64,000 bases of DNA from Labedaea rhizosphaerae (lineage in GTDB: Bacteria; Actinomycetota; Actinomycetes; Mycobacteriales; Pseudonocardiaceae): positions 739,365 through 803,364 of the forward strand of contig NZ_SNXZ01000002.1 in NCBI RefSeq assembly GCF_004362825.1, in the 5' to 3' direction. The position numbers and the translations under genes were made by a program. Position 1 is the first letter of the stretch; every line of letters begins with the position of its first letter. The notes under the pieces were generated by a model. The model saw nothing but the letters and a program-made list of their open reading frames with translations. It was not told the DNA's origin and searched no databases. Shown piece by piece: positions 1-7,158 of this stretch.

Positions 1-300
1 TGCGCCGAGTGCGCGCAGTGCCTTGGTGAGTTCGCCGGTGCGCTCGCGCGCCAGCGCGCCCTGTTCGGCGTGGTCCGCGGCGGGGAAGGCGAGTTCGCCG
101 CGGGTGGCGACCACGAGCGTCAGGTCCCCGCCCTCGTCGTGGTACGCCTGCAGGAAACCGCCGAGCGCGAGCGTCTCGTCGTCGGGGTGGGCCGCGACGA
201 CCACGATCCGCCGGTGCTCGAACAGGTCGGCGGCCGCCGTGACCCGGGTGGCCAACGGCTCGGACCACCGCGCTTCCGCCGTGACGGGACGCCCGCTCAT
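1..300 (-). CDS. PIG-L family deacetylase, N-terminal 100 residues (cut by window edge)
   Basis: The first 100 codons are visible; the rest lies beyond position 1. Residues near 40 read VVVAAHPDDE, the zinc-binding HPDD motif of PIG-L/LmbE N-acetylglucosaminyl deacetylases. The stretch ALARERTGELTKAL-LG further on matches the helix that follows in this family. The family removes acetyl from GlcNAc-type amino sugars (as in mycothiol synthesis), or other N-acyl groups; the substrate here is not known. The start ATG (298-300) overlaps the stop of the acyl-CoA dehydrogenase-like gene in an ATGA, so the two are translationally coupled. PIG-L plus acyl-CoA dehydrogenase-like gene pairs occur in other actinobacteria, often with glycosyltransferases and methyltransferases, but I cannot see whether those follow here. 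Confidence 0.85.
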   Translation of the reverse strand, partial: MSGRPVTAEARWSEPLATRVTAAADLFEHRRIVVVAAHPDDETLALGGFLQAYHDEGGDLTLVVATRGELAFPAADHAEQGALARERTGELTKALRALGA

Positions 301-1256
301 CGGCACCCGGCCAGGACCAACCGGCCCAGGGCGGCGAAGTCGCGCTCGCCGTGGTGCTGGCGCACGTACACCTGCAGGTCGGCCAGGGCCTGCGCGAAAC
401 CCCGGTCCCGCGACAGCGCGGTCGGCCCGGTGATCCGCGGCACCCGGTCGAGCACGTCGCGGGCCAGGACCTCGACCGCGCCGCGGCACACCATAACCAG
501 GTCCCGGTGCTCGGCGGACGGCTCTGCGTCGATGGCGGCCGCGGTGTCGGCGAGCAGCGCGCGCGTCGCGATGAGCCCGGTGTGCAGCGCACCGAGGTGG
601 GCGAGCTGGTGCTCGTCGGGTTCGCGCTCGGCGAGCTGGGCCCGCAGCCGGTCGAGCACGCCCGCGCACCCACCCCACCAGACGGCGGCCACTCCCCCGC
701 CACCCCACCAGAACCCCGGGCGCTCCAGGTAGAAGCCGGGCGGACCGACCACAGCGTCGGCTCCGACCGGCAGGTCGTGGAAGGTGACGTCGCCGCTGTC
801 CGAGGCGTCCATGCCGATCGCCTGCCACGCGTCGGCGTCCCGGCTGATCCGCTCGTCGGTCAGGTCGACGTCCACCAGCAGCGACTTGTCGTCGTCGGCC
901 AGGGCCGCGACCAGCGCCCGGTCCAGCGAGCCGGTGCCCGAGCAGAACCGGACGGTGCCGCTCAGCGCGCCGTCGCGGATGACGGCGCCGGTGCCGCCGG
1001 AGCGTGCCGCCCAGACGCCGTAGAGCCGGCCCGGCCGCGCGGTCAGGCCGGCCTCGTGCAGGATCGACACCGCGTCGACGTGGCCCTCGGCCAGCCGGGC
1101 CACGGTGAGGTCGGCGCGACCCAGCTCCTCGAGCGCCGCCCAGCGGGCGCCGGTACCGCCGGACCCGGGGTCAGGCAGCTCGAGGGCGCCGTCCGCGAGT
1201 GCCGTGCGCGCCGCGGCCGCGACCGATGCCACTGTTCGTTGGGTACCCACGGACAC
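297..1256 (-). CDS. Acyl-CoA dehydrogenase-like protein
   Basis: About 319 residues with the layout of a flavin-dependent acyl-CoA dehydrogenase: a helical N-terminal part, a middle segment (GAVIRDGALSGTVRFCSG) like the beta domain that packs on FAD, and a helical C-terminal part rich in Ala/Arg/Asp. It is shorter than typical family members (about 380 residues), and I could not place the catalytic glutamate, so it may be a divergent paralogue. The start is a GTG; a second GTG two codons later is equally possible because neither has a clear Shine-Dalgarno sequence. It ends in an ATGA overlap with the PIG-L gene and lies 60 bases after the HAD phosphatase, so the three probably form one leftward operon for modifying a sugar or sugar-lipid. 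Confidence 0.7.
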   Translation of the reverse strand: MSVGTQRTVASVAAAARTALADGALELPDPGSGGTGARWAALEELGRADLTVARLAEGHVDAVSILHEAGLTARPGRLYGVWAARSGGTGAVIRDGALSGTVRFCSGTGSLDRALVAALADDDKSLLVDVDLTDERISRDADAWQAIGMDASDSGDVTFHDLPVGADAVVGPPGFYLERPGFWWGGGGVAAVWWGGCAGVLDRLRAQLAEREPDEHQLAHLGALHTGLIATRALLADTAAAIDAEPSAEHRDLVMVCRGAVEVLARDVLDRVPRITGPTALSRDRGFAQALADLQVYVRQHHGERDFAALGRLVLAGCR

Positions 1257-1316
1257 CGGTTACCCAGCACGCACTGGAAGCAAGCAGCAGCAGCGGGTTC
1301 GCCCCGGTCGTCGTCC

Positions 1317-1865
1317 TCACTGGACCGACGGGGTCAGGTCCTCCCGCGTCGCGTCGATGACGCTGTGCACGGCGTCGACCAAGGTCGTCTCCACCCAGGA
1401 TGCCGCTTCGACCTCCGCCCGGGCGGTCGACAGCGTGGGCACCAGGATGCCCACCGCGCCGGCCGCCCGCGCCGCTTCGACGTCGGCGGCGGTGTCGCCG
1501 ATCACGAAGGTGTGCCGGGGTTCGACGCCCAGCTCGCGGCAGGCGGCCAGCACCAGGCCGGGCTTGGGTTTGCGACACGAGCAGCCGTCGGCCGGCGCGT
1601 GCGGGCACACCTGCCATGTGTCGAAGGGGCCCAATAATCGTTCCACCTGGGCATCGACCGCGTGGCCGGCCGCCTCGGTGAGCGACCCCAGCGCGATGCC
1701 CGGCTGGTTGCTGAGCACGCCGATGTGGATCTTTCGCGACCGGGCGGCGTCCAAGGCCGCCAGGGCACCGGGCATGGTGCGCACGGCGGTCGGGTCGGGG
1801 TTGTCGGGCACCTCGACCACGAGCGTCCCGTCCCGGTCGAAGAGGATGGCGCGCGGCGTGTTCAT
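1317..1865 (-). CDS. HAD-IIIA hydrolase, GmhB-like sugar bisphosphate phosphatase
   Basis: A 182-residue HAD-superfamily phosphatase. FDRDGTL near the N-terminus is HAD motif I with the nucleophilic aspartate. CRKPKPG carries the motif III lysine and IGDTAADVEAA the motif IV aspartate. A C-x-H ... C-x-C cluster (CPHAP then CSC) is the zinc-binding insert of the GmhB subfamily, which removes the C7 phosphate of heptose-1,7-bisphosphate; histidinol phosphatases are relatives. I chose the second of two close ATGs because a GAGAGG ribosome-binding site lies 6 bases before it but directly abuts the first. The context with PIG-L and acyl-CoA dehydrogenase-like genes suggests a sugar-modifying operon. 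The exact substrate is not shown by the sequence. Confidence 0.8.
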   Translation of the reverse strand: MNTPRAILFDRDGTLVVEVPDNPDPTAVRTMPGALAALDAARSRKIHIGVLSNQPGIALGSLTEAAGHAVDAQVERLLGPFDTWQVCPHAPADGCSCRKPKPGLVLAACRELGVEPRHTFVIGDTAADVEAARAAGAVGILVPTLSTARAEVEAASWVETTLVDAVHSVIDATREDLTPSVQ

Positions 1866-1948
1866 GGGCATCCTCTCGGGTCGGCGGGTCGTGGTGCTTG
1901 TTCAGAGAATCGGCCGCAAACGGCGCCGCCAAACACGAAACGGCGTCC

Positions 1949-2947
1949 TTATCGAGTCAGCAACCGGATCACGGCGCGCTCCACGATCGCGGTCGCCCGC
2001 GGCCCGTCGGCCCGCTTCGCCCGCCGCAGCGCCGCCTCGATGGTCTCGCCCTCCTCGAACCGGTCGATCACCCTTGGGTCCACATAGGACCGGCGAGCCA
2101 CGGCCGGGGTGTTGCCCAGTTCGTCGGCCACCGCGCGCATGGCCCGGCTGACCACCTGGCGTGCCTTCGTGGGGCTCGTCGGCCGCTCGCGGCGGGCCAG
2201 GAACGACGCGGTGAACACCGTCGCGTGCCAGGTGCGCAGGTCCTTGACCGTGTAGCGGTCGCCGACCAGCTCCTTGAACCGCGCGTTCACGGTCGTGGCC
2301 CGCACCTCTTGCCACTGCTTGCCCTCGCGGTAGGCCAGCAGCCGCCCGGTGCCGGGCTCGGCCTTCAGCAGCGCGCGGACGAGCTTCGCGAGCTCGCGGT
2401 CGGTCAGCTCGAACTCCTGGCGGACCCCGCTCTTGGCCGGGTAGTCGAAGTGCAGGCGGTCCCCGTCCACCCGCACGTGTTCGGGCAGCAACGTGGTCAG
2501 GCCGTAGCTGCCGTTCTGCTCGGCGTACTCGTCGCCACCGGTGCGGAACACCCCGCGGTCGAGCATCCACAGGGTTCCCGCGAGCACCCGGCGTTCGGTG
2601 AGGCCGCGGCCACGCAGGTCCTCGAGGATCTTCTCGCGCACCTTGGGCAGCTTGCGGGCCAGCGCCACCACGCGGGCGTGCTTCTCCTCGTCCCGGGCGG
2701 CACGCCACTGCTCGTGGTAGATGTACTGGCGCCGCCCGGCATCGTCGATCCCGACGGCCTGGATGTGGCCTCGCTCGTCCGGGCAGATCCAGACCTCCCG
2801 CCACGCGGGCGGGATCACCAGCTTCTCGCACCGGGCGCGGGTTTCCGGGTCCAGCGGCCCGCCGTCCGCGGTCAGGAACCGGAATCCCTTGCCGTGGCGG
2901 CGGCGTTGGAGACCCGGCGTGTCCGGGTCGCTACGGGTGAGCCGCAT
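1949..2947 (-). CDS. DNA topoisomerase IB
   Basis: A 332-residue type IB topoisomerase of the bacterial/poxvirus type, which relaxes supercoils through a 3'-phosphotyrosyl nick. The N-terminal domain contains IPPAWREVWICPDERGHIQA, typical of the family. The C-terminal catalytic domain has KDLRTWHAT (catalytic Arg and His) and RRSYVDP, whose Tyr288 is the expected nucleophile. The length fits bacterial enzymes. It is transcribed leftward, away from the small gene at 3078, and is separated from the HAD gene by 83 bases, so probably has its own promoter in the 2948-3077 gap. Bacterial TopIB is an accessory enzyme, not an essential one. Confidence 0.92.
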   Translation of the reverse strand: MRLTRSDPDTPGLQRRRHGKGFRFLTADGGPLDPETRARCEKLVIPPAWREVWICPDERGHIQAVGIDDAGRRQYIYHEQWRAARDEEKHARVVALARKLPKVREKILEDLRGRGLTERRVLAGTLWMLDRGVFRTGGDEYAEQNGSYGLTTLLPEHVRVDGDRLHFDYPAKSGVRQEFELTDRELAKLVRALLKAEPGTGRLLAYREGKQWQEVRATTVNARFKELVGDRYTVKDLRTWHATVFTASFLARRERPTSPTKARQVVSRAMRAVADELGNTPAVARRSYVDPRVIDRFEEGETIEAALRRAKRADGPRATAIVERAVIRLLTR

Positions 2948-2998
2948 GAGCCCTTGATGCCCACCGCCGATCCCGGCGAAACCTCGCCACCAGGGCGT

Positions 2999-3024
2999 GT
3001 TCAGGCCCCAGCCATTCGGGGTAA
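2999..3024 (+). promoter_or_regulatory. Candidate SigF/SigB-type promoter
   Basis: GTTC, 16 bases, then GGGTAA, close to the general-stress sigma consensus GTTT-N14/16-GGGTAT. The -10 ends nine bases before the ATG of the short leader ORF at 3034. This is nearly the same spacing as the promoter-like element in front of the SigF-type sigma gene at 6338-6363. The assignment rests on pattern only. Confidence 0.45.
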
Positions 3025-3033
3025 TCGACGATC

Positions 3034-3081
3034 ATGACCGAAGCGGACCAACCGGAACAGGGCGGGCGCCGAGGACGATGA
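3034..3081 (+). CDS. Fifteen-codon leader ORF coupled to the next gene
   Basis: ATG at 3034 opens a 15-codon reading frame (MTEADQPEQGGRRGR) whose TGA stop overlaps the ATG of the following gene in an ATGA. With the -10-like element ending at 3024, transcription would begin at or near the ATG, so this leader could be translated from a leaderless mRNA and hand ribosomes to the downstream gene, which has only a closely spaced GAGGA as its own site. Too short to recognise as a protein. It could also be chance reading in a 5' leader. Confidence 0.4.
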   Translation: MTEADQPEQGGRRGR

Positions 3082-3527
3082 GCGCCATCCAGGACGGCGA
3101 TTCGCCCAACGACATCGCCCACAAGCTGCTCGGCCTGGTCGAGCGCGGTCACGGCGAGGCGGTCACGGACGTCATAGAGGAGCTGCTGCCGCCGGACCCG
3201 GACCGCACGGACGGCCGGATCGAGGCCGTGGTGCTGGAACTGCTCGAGCGGGCGGCCCAGGCGGCGAAGGGCCGCACGCCGGCCACGGATCTGCCGGCCG
3301 ACGAGCCCTACCAGCTCGAGTTGTACGACCACTCCGGCGAAGCGCTGACGATCGACGACGTCGGCCCGGTGCCCCGCGCTGCCCTGCGGGCGCTGCTGGC
3401 GCTGCTCACCGACCGGCGCCACGACGCCGTCGAGCAGGTCGCGCTCGTGCTGGACAACGGCTCACGCAACGACGCGGCCACGCTGCTGACGACGAGCCTG
3501 CTGTGGAGCGGGGCGGACAACGACTAG
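3078..3527 (+). CDS. Small acidic helical protein of unknown function
   Basis: I do not recognise this 149-residue protein. It is acidic and predicted helical, with no signal peptide, membrane segment or metal motif. Leu/Ala-rich helices (LLGLVERGHGEAVTDVIEE, AALRALLALLTDRRHDAVE) are separated by Pro/Asp turns. The ATG at 3078 is preferred over an upstream ATG because it overlaps a leader ORF stop and sits just after GAGGA. A SigF-type promoter-like element lies about 55 bases upstream, so it may belong to the stress regulon of the sigma factor encoded 2 kb away. It converges on the epimerase gene with a 13-base gap. Confidence 0.65.
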   Translation: MSAIQDGDSPNDIAHKLLGLVERGHGEAVTDVIEELLPPDPDRTDGRIEAVVLELLERAAQAAKGRTPATDLPADEPYQLELYDHSGEALTIDDVGPVPRAALRALLALLTDRRHDAVEQVALVLDNGSRNDAATLLTTSLLWSGADND

Positions 3528-3540
3528 ATCAACGACCAGA

Positions 3541-4563
3541 TCAGGGTCGCAGGGCCGGGCTGGCAGGCTGACCCGCGCCCTGCGCGAGGCCCTCCAGCAG
3601 GTCCTGCACCGCGGCACGCGCGGTCACCTTCGGTTCCCAGCCCAACTCCGTGCGAGCACGGCGGGTGCTCATGACCGGCACGCGCATCGCGAGGTCGAGC
3701 CAGCCCGGCGACACCGGCACCGCGCGCAGCCGCCACGCGCCGTGCACGATCGGCCGCAGCAGCCGGGCGGGCATGGGCACCAGCCGCTTGCCGACGAGCT
3801 GGGCGAGGTCCTCGGCCGAGAGCACCGGGTCCGTCGCGATGTTCACCGCGCCGGGCAGCCGCGTCCGGATCGCCGCGACGACGGCGGCGGCCAGGTCGAC
3901 GGCGTGCACGACCTGCATGCGCAACGCGCCGGGCAGCGGGACCATCGGCAGCCGGCCACGGCGGAGCACCTTGAAGAGGGCCCTGGGAACCGGGCCGATG
4001 AAGAAGCGCTGGATCTCCTCGGCGGCGGCGCGGTGCATGACCAGGGCCGGGCGCAGGCGGGTGACCGTGGTGGCGGGGTGCCGCCGCTCGAACTCGTCGA
4101 GGTAGGTCTCGACCGCCGCCTTGTCGGTGCTGTACATCGACGACCGCACGCCCGTCGCCGGCCACTGCTCGTCCACCGGCGCGGAGGTGACGGCGGGGGC
4201 GTACGTGCCGATCGACGACACGTAGACCAGGTGTGGCACCCCGGCCCGGGCGAGCGCGTCGAACACCCGGCGCGAACCGTCCACATTGGTGTCGCGCAAC
4301 GCCTGGCGGTCGTGGTTGGGCTGGATCGCCCAGGCGAGCTGCACGACGACGTCCGCGCCGGCGAACACCTCCTCGAGCCGCCCGCTCGCGCGGGGATCGG
4401 CGATGTCGACCTCGTGCCAGCTCGTGTGGGCGTACGGCGGCAGGGGTTCGGGCCGCCTGCGCGCGATGGCGTGCACGGAGTCGTCCCCGCTGCCGGACTC
4501 GTGCAGCGCGTCGAGGACCGCGGTGCCCACGTTGCCGCTCGCGCCGATCACCACGATCTTCAT
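3541..4563 (-). CDS. NAD(P)-dependent epimerase/reductase of the extended SDR type
   Basis: A 340-residue protein beginning MKIVVIGASGNVGTA, a Rossmann GxxGxxG nucleotide-binding motif. STDKAAVE preceded by Y (Y-x-x-x-K) gives the SDR catalytic pair, and VYVSSIGTYAP supplies the usual upstream serine strand. The C-terminal half is the variable substrate domain of NAD-dependent epimerases/dehydratases. The start chosen (4561-4563) has a GAGGAACAG ribosome-binding site; a longer reading frame upstream lacks one. The substrate cannot be told: relatives act on nucleotide sugars, hopanoid or sterol precursors or unknown metabolites. It stands alone between two genes on the other strand. Confidence 0.85.
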   Translation of the reverse strand: MKIVVIGASGNVGTAVLDALHESGSGDDSVHAIARRRPEPLPPYAHTSWHEVDIADPRASGRLEEVFAGADVVVQLAWAIQPNHDRQALRDTNVDGSRRVFDALARAGVPHLVYVSSIGTYAPAVTSAPVDEQWPATGVRSSMYSTDKAAVETYLDEFERRHPATTVTRLRPALVMHRAAAEEIQRFFIGPVPRALFKVLRRGRLPMVPLPGALRMQVVHAVDLAAAVVAAIRTRLPGAVNIATDPVLSAEDLAQLVGKRLVPMPARLLRPIVHGAWRLRAVPVSPGWLDLAMRVPVMSTRRARTELGWEPKVTARAAVQDLLEGLAQGAGQPASPALRP

Positions 4564-4690
4564 CTGTTCCTCCGCCGAACGTCCACGATGGTCCTCCTCA
4601 CCTGGAGGATCGCTCGGCTCCGGATTCCCGCTGGGCGTCGATCGAAACGTCGGCGCCGACGACGTCTCGGGCATTGGTTAGGGTTCCGGA

Positions 4691-5089
4691 ATGCCGCCCG
4701 ATGACGACGAATTCGTGCTCGAGGCACCGGCGACGGCACACGCCGCGCCGGTCGTCCGGGCGATGGCGGCCGCCGTCGTGATGGCCCACGACTTCCCGCT
4801 CGAGGAGATCACCGATATCCGGCTGGCCGTGGACGAGGCGTGCTCGCTGCTGCTGCCGCTCGCCGCACCCGGCACGAAGGTCTGCTGCGCCGTGCGGATC
4901 GACGCGGGTGTGGCCCACTCCGTCGAGGTCATGGTTCGGGTGGCCAGCGCCGAGGAAGGCCTGCCCGACTCGGTCGACCTGCAGATCCTGCGCGCCCTGG
5001 CGACCGACCTCAAGACGTGGGCCGAACCCGACGGCGAGGCAAGCACACACCTGCTGATCAGGATGCTGATGACCCGCGCGAACGCGTGA
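4691..5089 (+). CDS. RsbW-like anti-sigma factor / serine kinase
   Basis: A 132-residue GHKL-type protein. ITDIRLAVDEACSLLL is the N-box helix of anti-sigma factor kinases, and GEASTHLLIRM at the C-terminus fits the last strand. In this family the protein binds a SigB/SigF-type sigma factor and phosphorylates its STAS antagonist. Here the STAS gene follows 110 bases downstream in the same direction, and the sigma gene lies convergent to it, so the three likely form one partner-switching set. No asparagine is obvious at the usual end of the N-box, so kinase activity may be weak or absent. The ATG at 4691 sits close behind GGTTCCGGA, with no strong ribosome-binding site. Confidence 0.8.
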   Translation: MPPDDDEFVLEAPATAHAAPVVRAMAAAVVMAHDFPLEEITDIRLAVDEACSLLLPLAAPGTKVCCAVRIDAGVAHSVEVMVRVASAEEGLPDSVDLQILRALATDLKTWAEPDGEASTHLLIRMLMTRANA

Positions 5090-5199
5090 CGCGCATCCTG
5101 TGCCGGATGCCCGGCACGAGGTTATCTTTGACGGCGAACCACCTGACGGCTTCAACCCGTGTGGCCGGCTCTCGTGTTCACGAGTTCCGGAGGGTCGCG

Positions 5200-5589
5200 A
5201 TGCCCCGAATAGGCGTGACGGACACGGTCGAGAACGACGCGCTGGCCATCGCCATCAGCGGTGACCTGGACCTGCTCACCGCATCGGCCTGCGCGTGCGA
5301 ACTGACCCGCGCCCTGGCCGACCGGCCGCCGGAGTGCCGCGTGGTGGTGCTGGACATGCGGGGCGTCGGCTTCTGCGGCGCCGTGGGCATACGCATGCTC
5401 CGCACGTTCGCCGGGCATTGCGCCGAGCTCGGCCTCTACGTCTGCATCCTCGCCGGCAAGAAGAGCGTGGTGCGCCGGATCGTCGAGCTGGCCGAGCTCG
5501 AGGAGGTGCTGCCGGTGGTCGACGACGTCACCGCCGCCACCAACTGGCTGCCCCTGGCCGGTCAGGCCTCGATGTCCGACCGCAGCTGA
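5200..5589 (+). CDS. STAS-domain anti-sigma factor antagonist lacking the usual phospho-serine
   Basis: A 129-residue STAS protein. The core strand-turn-helix reads LDMRGVGFCGAVGIRML where RsbV/SpoIIAA proteins have F-x-D-S-S-G-L. The position of the phosphorylated serine is therefore Ala or Val and the preceding Asp is Gly. Normal antagonists are switched off by phosphorylation of that serine; this one should be insensitive, or regulated otherwise. Start: ATG at 5200 with GGAGGG upstream. The last 28 bases overlap the 3' end of the convergent sigma gene, so the two transcripts are complementary at their ends. Confidence 0.82.
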   Translation: MPRIGVTDTVENDALAIAISGDLDLLTASACACELTRALADRPPECRVVVLDMRGVGFCGAVGIRMLRTFAGHCAELGLYVCILAGKKSVVRRIVELAELEEVLPVVDDVTAATNWLPLAGQASMSDRS

Positions 5590-6329
5590 GCCAGCGTCTT
5601 GGCCAGCAGGCGCGAGACGTGCATCTGCGAGAGCCCGACCCGGTCCGCGATCTGCGACTGGGTCAGATCACCGGAGAAGCGCAGCGCCAGGATCAGCCGT
5701 TCCCGCGCGGGCAGCTTGCTGATCAACGGGCGCAGCGAGGCGACGTTCTCGACCATGGCCAGCGCGGCGTCGTCGTCGCCCAGGGTGTCGGTCACCGCCG
5801 GGTGCTTGCCCGGCTGGTCGGAACCGGCGCCCGGGTGGTCGATGGAGAAGAGCTGGTACGCGTTGGCCGCCTCGATGCCCTCGTAGACCTCGTCGATCGA
5901 CAGTCCCAGCACCGTCGCCAGCTCGCTGGGCGTCGGCGACCGGCCGAGGCGCTGGCGCAGCTGCTCGGACTCGGCGGTGATCCGCAGGTGCAGTTCCTTG
6001 AGCCGGCGCGGCACCGAGAGCGACCACCCGGTATCGCGGAAGTACCGGCGGACCTCACCCATGATGGTCGGTACGGCGAACGCGAGGAACGGCTTGTCCC
6101 GCTGCGGGTCGAACCGGTCGACGGCGTTGACCAGGCCGAGCCGCGCCACCTGTTCCAGGTCCTCCAGCGGCTGACCACGGCGAGCGAACTTGCGCGCGAT
6201 GTGGTTGGCCAGCGGCAGGTGCCCGGTGATCAGCTCATCGCGGATCCGCGCACGCTCAGCACCCTGGGCACCGGCCATGCGCGCGAAGAGCGGGCCGAAT
6301 CGGCCGTACTCGTCGTCGCGTCTCGTCAT
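5562..6329 (-). CDS. SigB/SigF-family RNA polymerase sigma factor
   Basis: A 255-residue group 3 sigma factor. Region 2 contains PLANHIARKFARRGQPLEDLEQVARLGLV (shown in two parts: PLANHIARKFARRG, then QPLEDLEQVARLGLV), and the FDPQRDKPFLAFAVPTIMGE segment follows. Region 3 contains SVPRRLKELHLRI. The C-terminal region 4 helix-turn-helix reads LTQSQIADRVGLSQMHVSRL. Such factors drive general stress or developmental genes in actinomycetes. Start: ATG at 6327-6329; a longer frame upstream runs through the promoter-like element and is rejected. That element (GTTT-N16-GGGTAC) suggests autoregulation. The convergent RsbW and STAS genes are the probable regulators. Confidence 0.92.
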   Translation of the reverse strand: MTRRDDEYGRFGPLFARMAGAQGAERARIRDELITGHLPLANHIARKFARRGQPLEDLEQVARLGLVNAVDRFDPQRDKPFLAFAVPTIMGEVRRYFRDTGWSLSVPRRLKELHLRITAESEQLRQRLGRSPTPSELATVLGLSIDEVYEGIEAANAYQLFSIDHPGAGSDQPGKHPAVTDTLGDDDAALAMVENVASLRPLISKLPARERLILALRFSGDLTQSQIADRVGLSQMHVSRLLAKTLAQLRSDIEA

Positions 6330-6337
6330 GGCCCTGA

Positions 6338-6363
6338 GTACCCGAGCACCTCCCTGGAAAAAC
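6338..6363 (-). promoter_or_regulatory. SigF/SigB-type autoregulatory promoter in front of the sigma gene
   Basis: Read on the minus strand: GTTT, 16 bases, GGGTAC, matching the stress-sigma consensus GTTT-N14/16-GGGTAT at nine of ten positions. Eight bases separate the -10 from the ATG, so the mRNA would be leaderless or nearly so. A second copy of the motif ACGTTTTTCCAGG (with one extra T) lies about 23 bases further upstream. Confidence 0.65.
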
Positions 6364-6402
6364 GTCCGTGAGGCCTGGAAAAAACGTCGGTCAGACCACG
6401 GT

Positions 6403-7158
6403 TCACACGTCCGAACCACCCCGGCCGGCGACCTTGTGCCGTCGCTCGCCGTCCACCCGGAGTTCGTCGCCGACCTCGGCGCTCACCACGAACGAGCCGT
6501 CCGCGCCGACCTCGGCCGCGCCGTGCGGGGTGGACACGATCGTGCCGGGCGGGGCGTCGGTGCGCCCGGCGACGAAGAGGCGCTCGTTGCGCTCCCCGCC
6601 GGTCGGCGTCGCCGCGATGCCGATGCGCCGCACGGCCGGGCCCGCCTCGGCCATCAGCCCGATGTCGACGGTCGCGGTCACGGTGACGTCCAGGCCAGGC
6701 TTGAGCTGCCCGCCGAGCGCGGACCAGAAGTCGGAGTTCTCCGAACCGTCGCCGGTGGCCAGGGTGAGGCTCGGCCGCGGCTCGACCGTGCGGTAGGCGG
6801 GCGCGACGTGCTCGGCCTCCAGCACGGGCTGGGTCAGCACGGCGGCGAGCGTGGCGCCGAGCAGCGAGTGCTCGTCGCGGGAGTCGGCGGTCCAGGCGGT
6901 GATCAGGTAACGGCAGTCGACCCTGGGCTGGGGCGCCCGGTGCACGGTGCGGCCCGCGTCGTCGGTCTCGGTGAAGATGCCGAACTCGCGCTCGGAGGTG
7001 TTGCGCCGGACGTCCCACAGGTAGAGGTTGATCGTCGGCCGCGAGACGCGGGCGGCCCAGTCCTTGTCCGGCGCGGCGAACACCACGTCGATCTCCTTGG
7101 GCAGCGGGACCACCGCGCGCAGGAAGGTCTCGAGGGATTCATCGAGCAGGTGCAGCAT
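6403..7158 (-). CDS. DUF4255 (Pvc16/Afp16-like) CIS cap/terminator protein
   Basis: A 251-residue protein with the pattern of DUF4255 (Pvc16 N-terminal domain). The N-terminus LLDESLETFLRAVVP is followed by PTINLYLWDVRRNTSERE and the R-x-DCRYLITAWT strand, then a C-terminal Ig-like beta segment (RRIGIAATP to ELRVDGER). In Afp/PVC-type injection systems Pvc16 caps the inner tube and ends particle assembly. It overlaps the end of the AAA+ gene by 20 bases, so the two are co-translated from one leftward mRNA. The structural genes are 26 kb away, which is an unusual split for this family. Confidence 0.85.
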   Translation of the reverse strand: MLHLLDESLETFLRAVVPLPKEIDVVFAAPDKDWAARVSRPTINLYLWDVRRNTSEREFGIFTETDDAGRTVHRAPQPRVDCRYLITAWTADSRDEHSLLGATLAAVLTQPVLEAEHVAPAYRTVEPRPSLTLATGDGSENSDFWSALGGQLKPGLDVTVTATVDIGLMAEAGPAVRRIGIAATPTGGERNERLFVAGRTDAPPGTIVSTPHGAAEVGADGSFVVSAEVGDELRVDGERRHKVAGRGGSDV

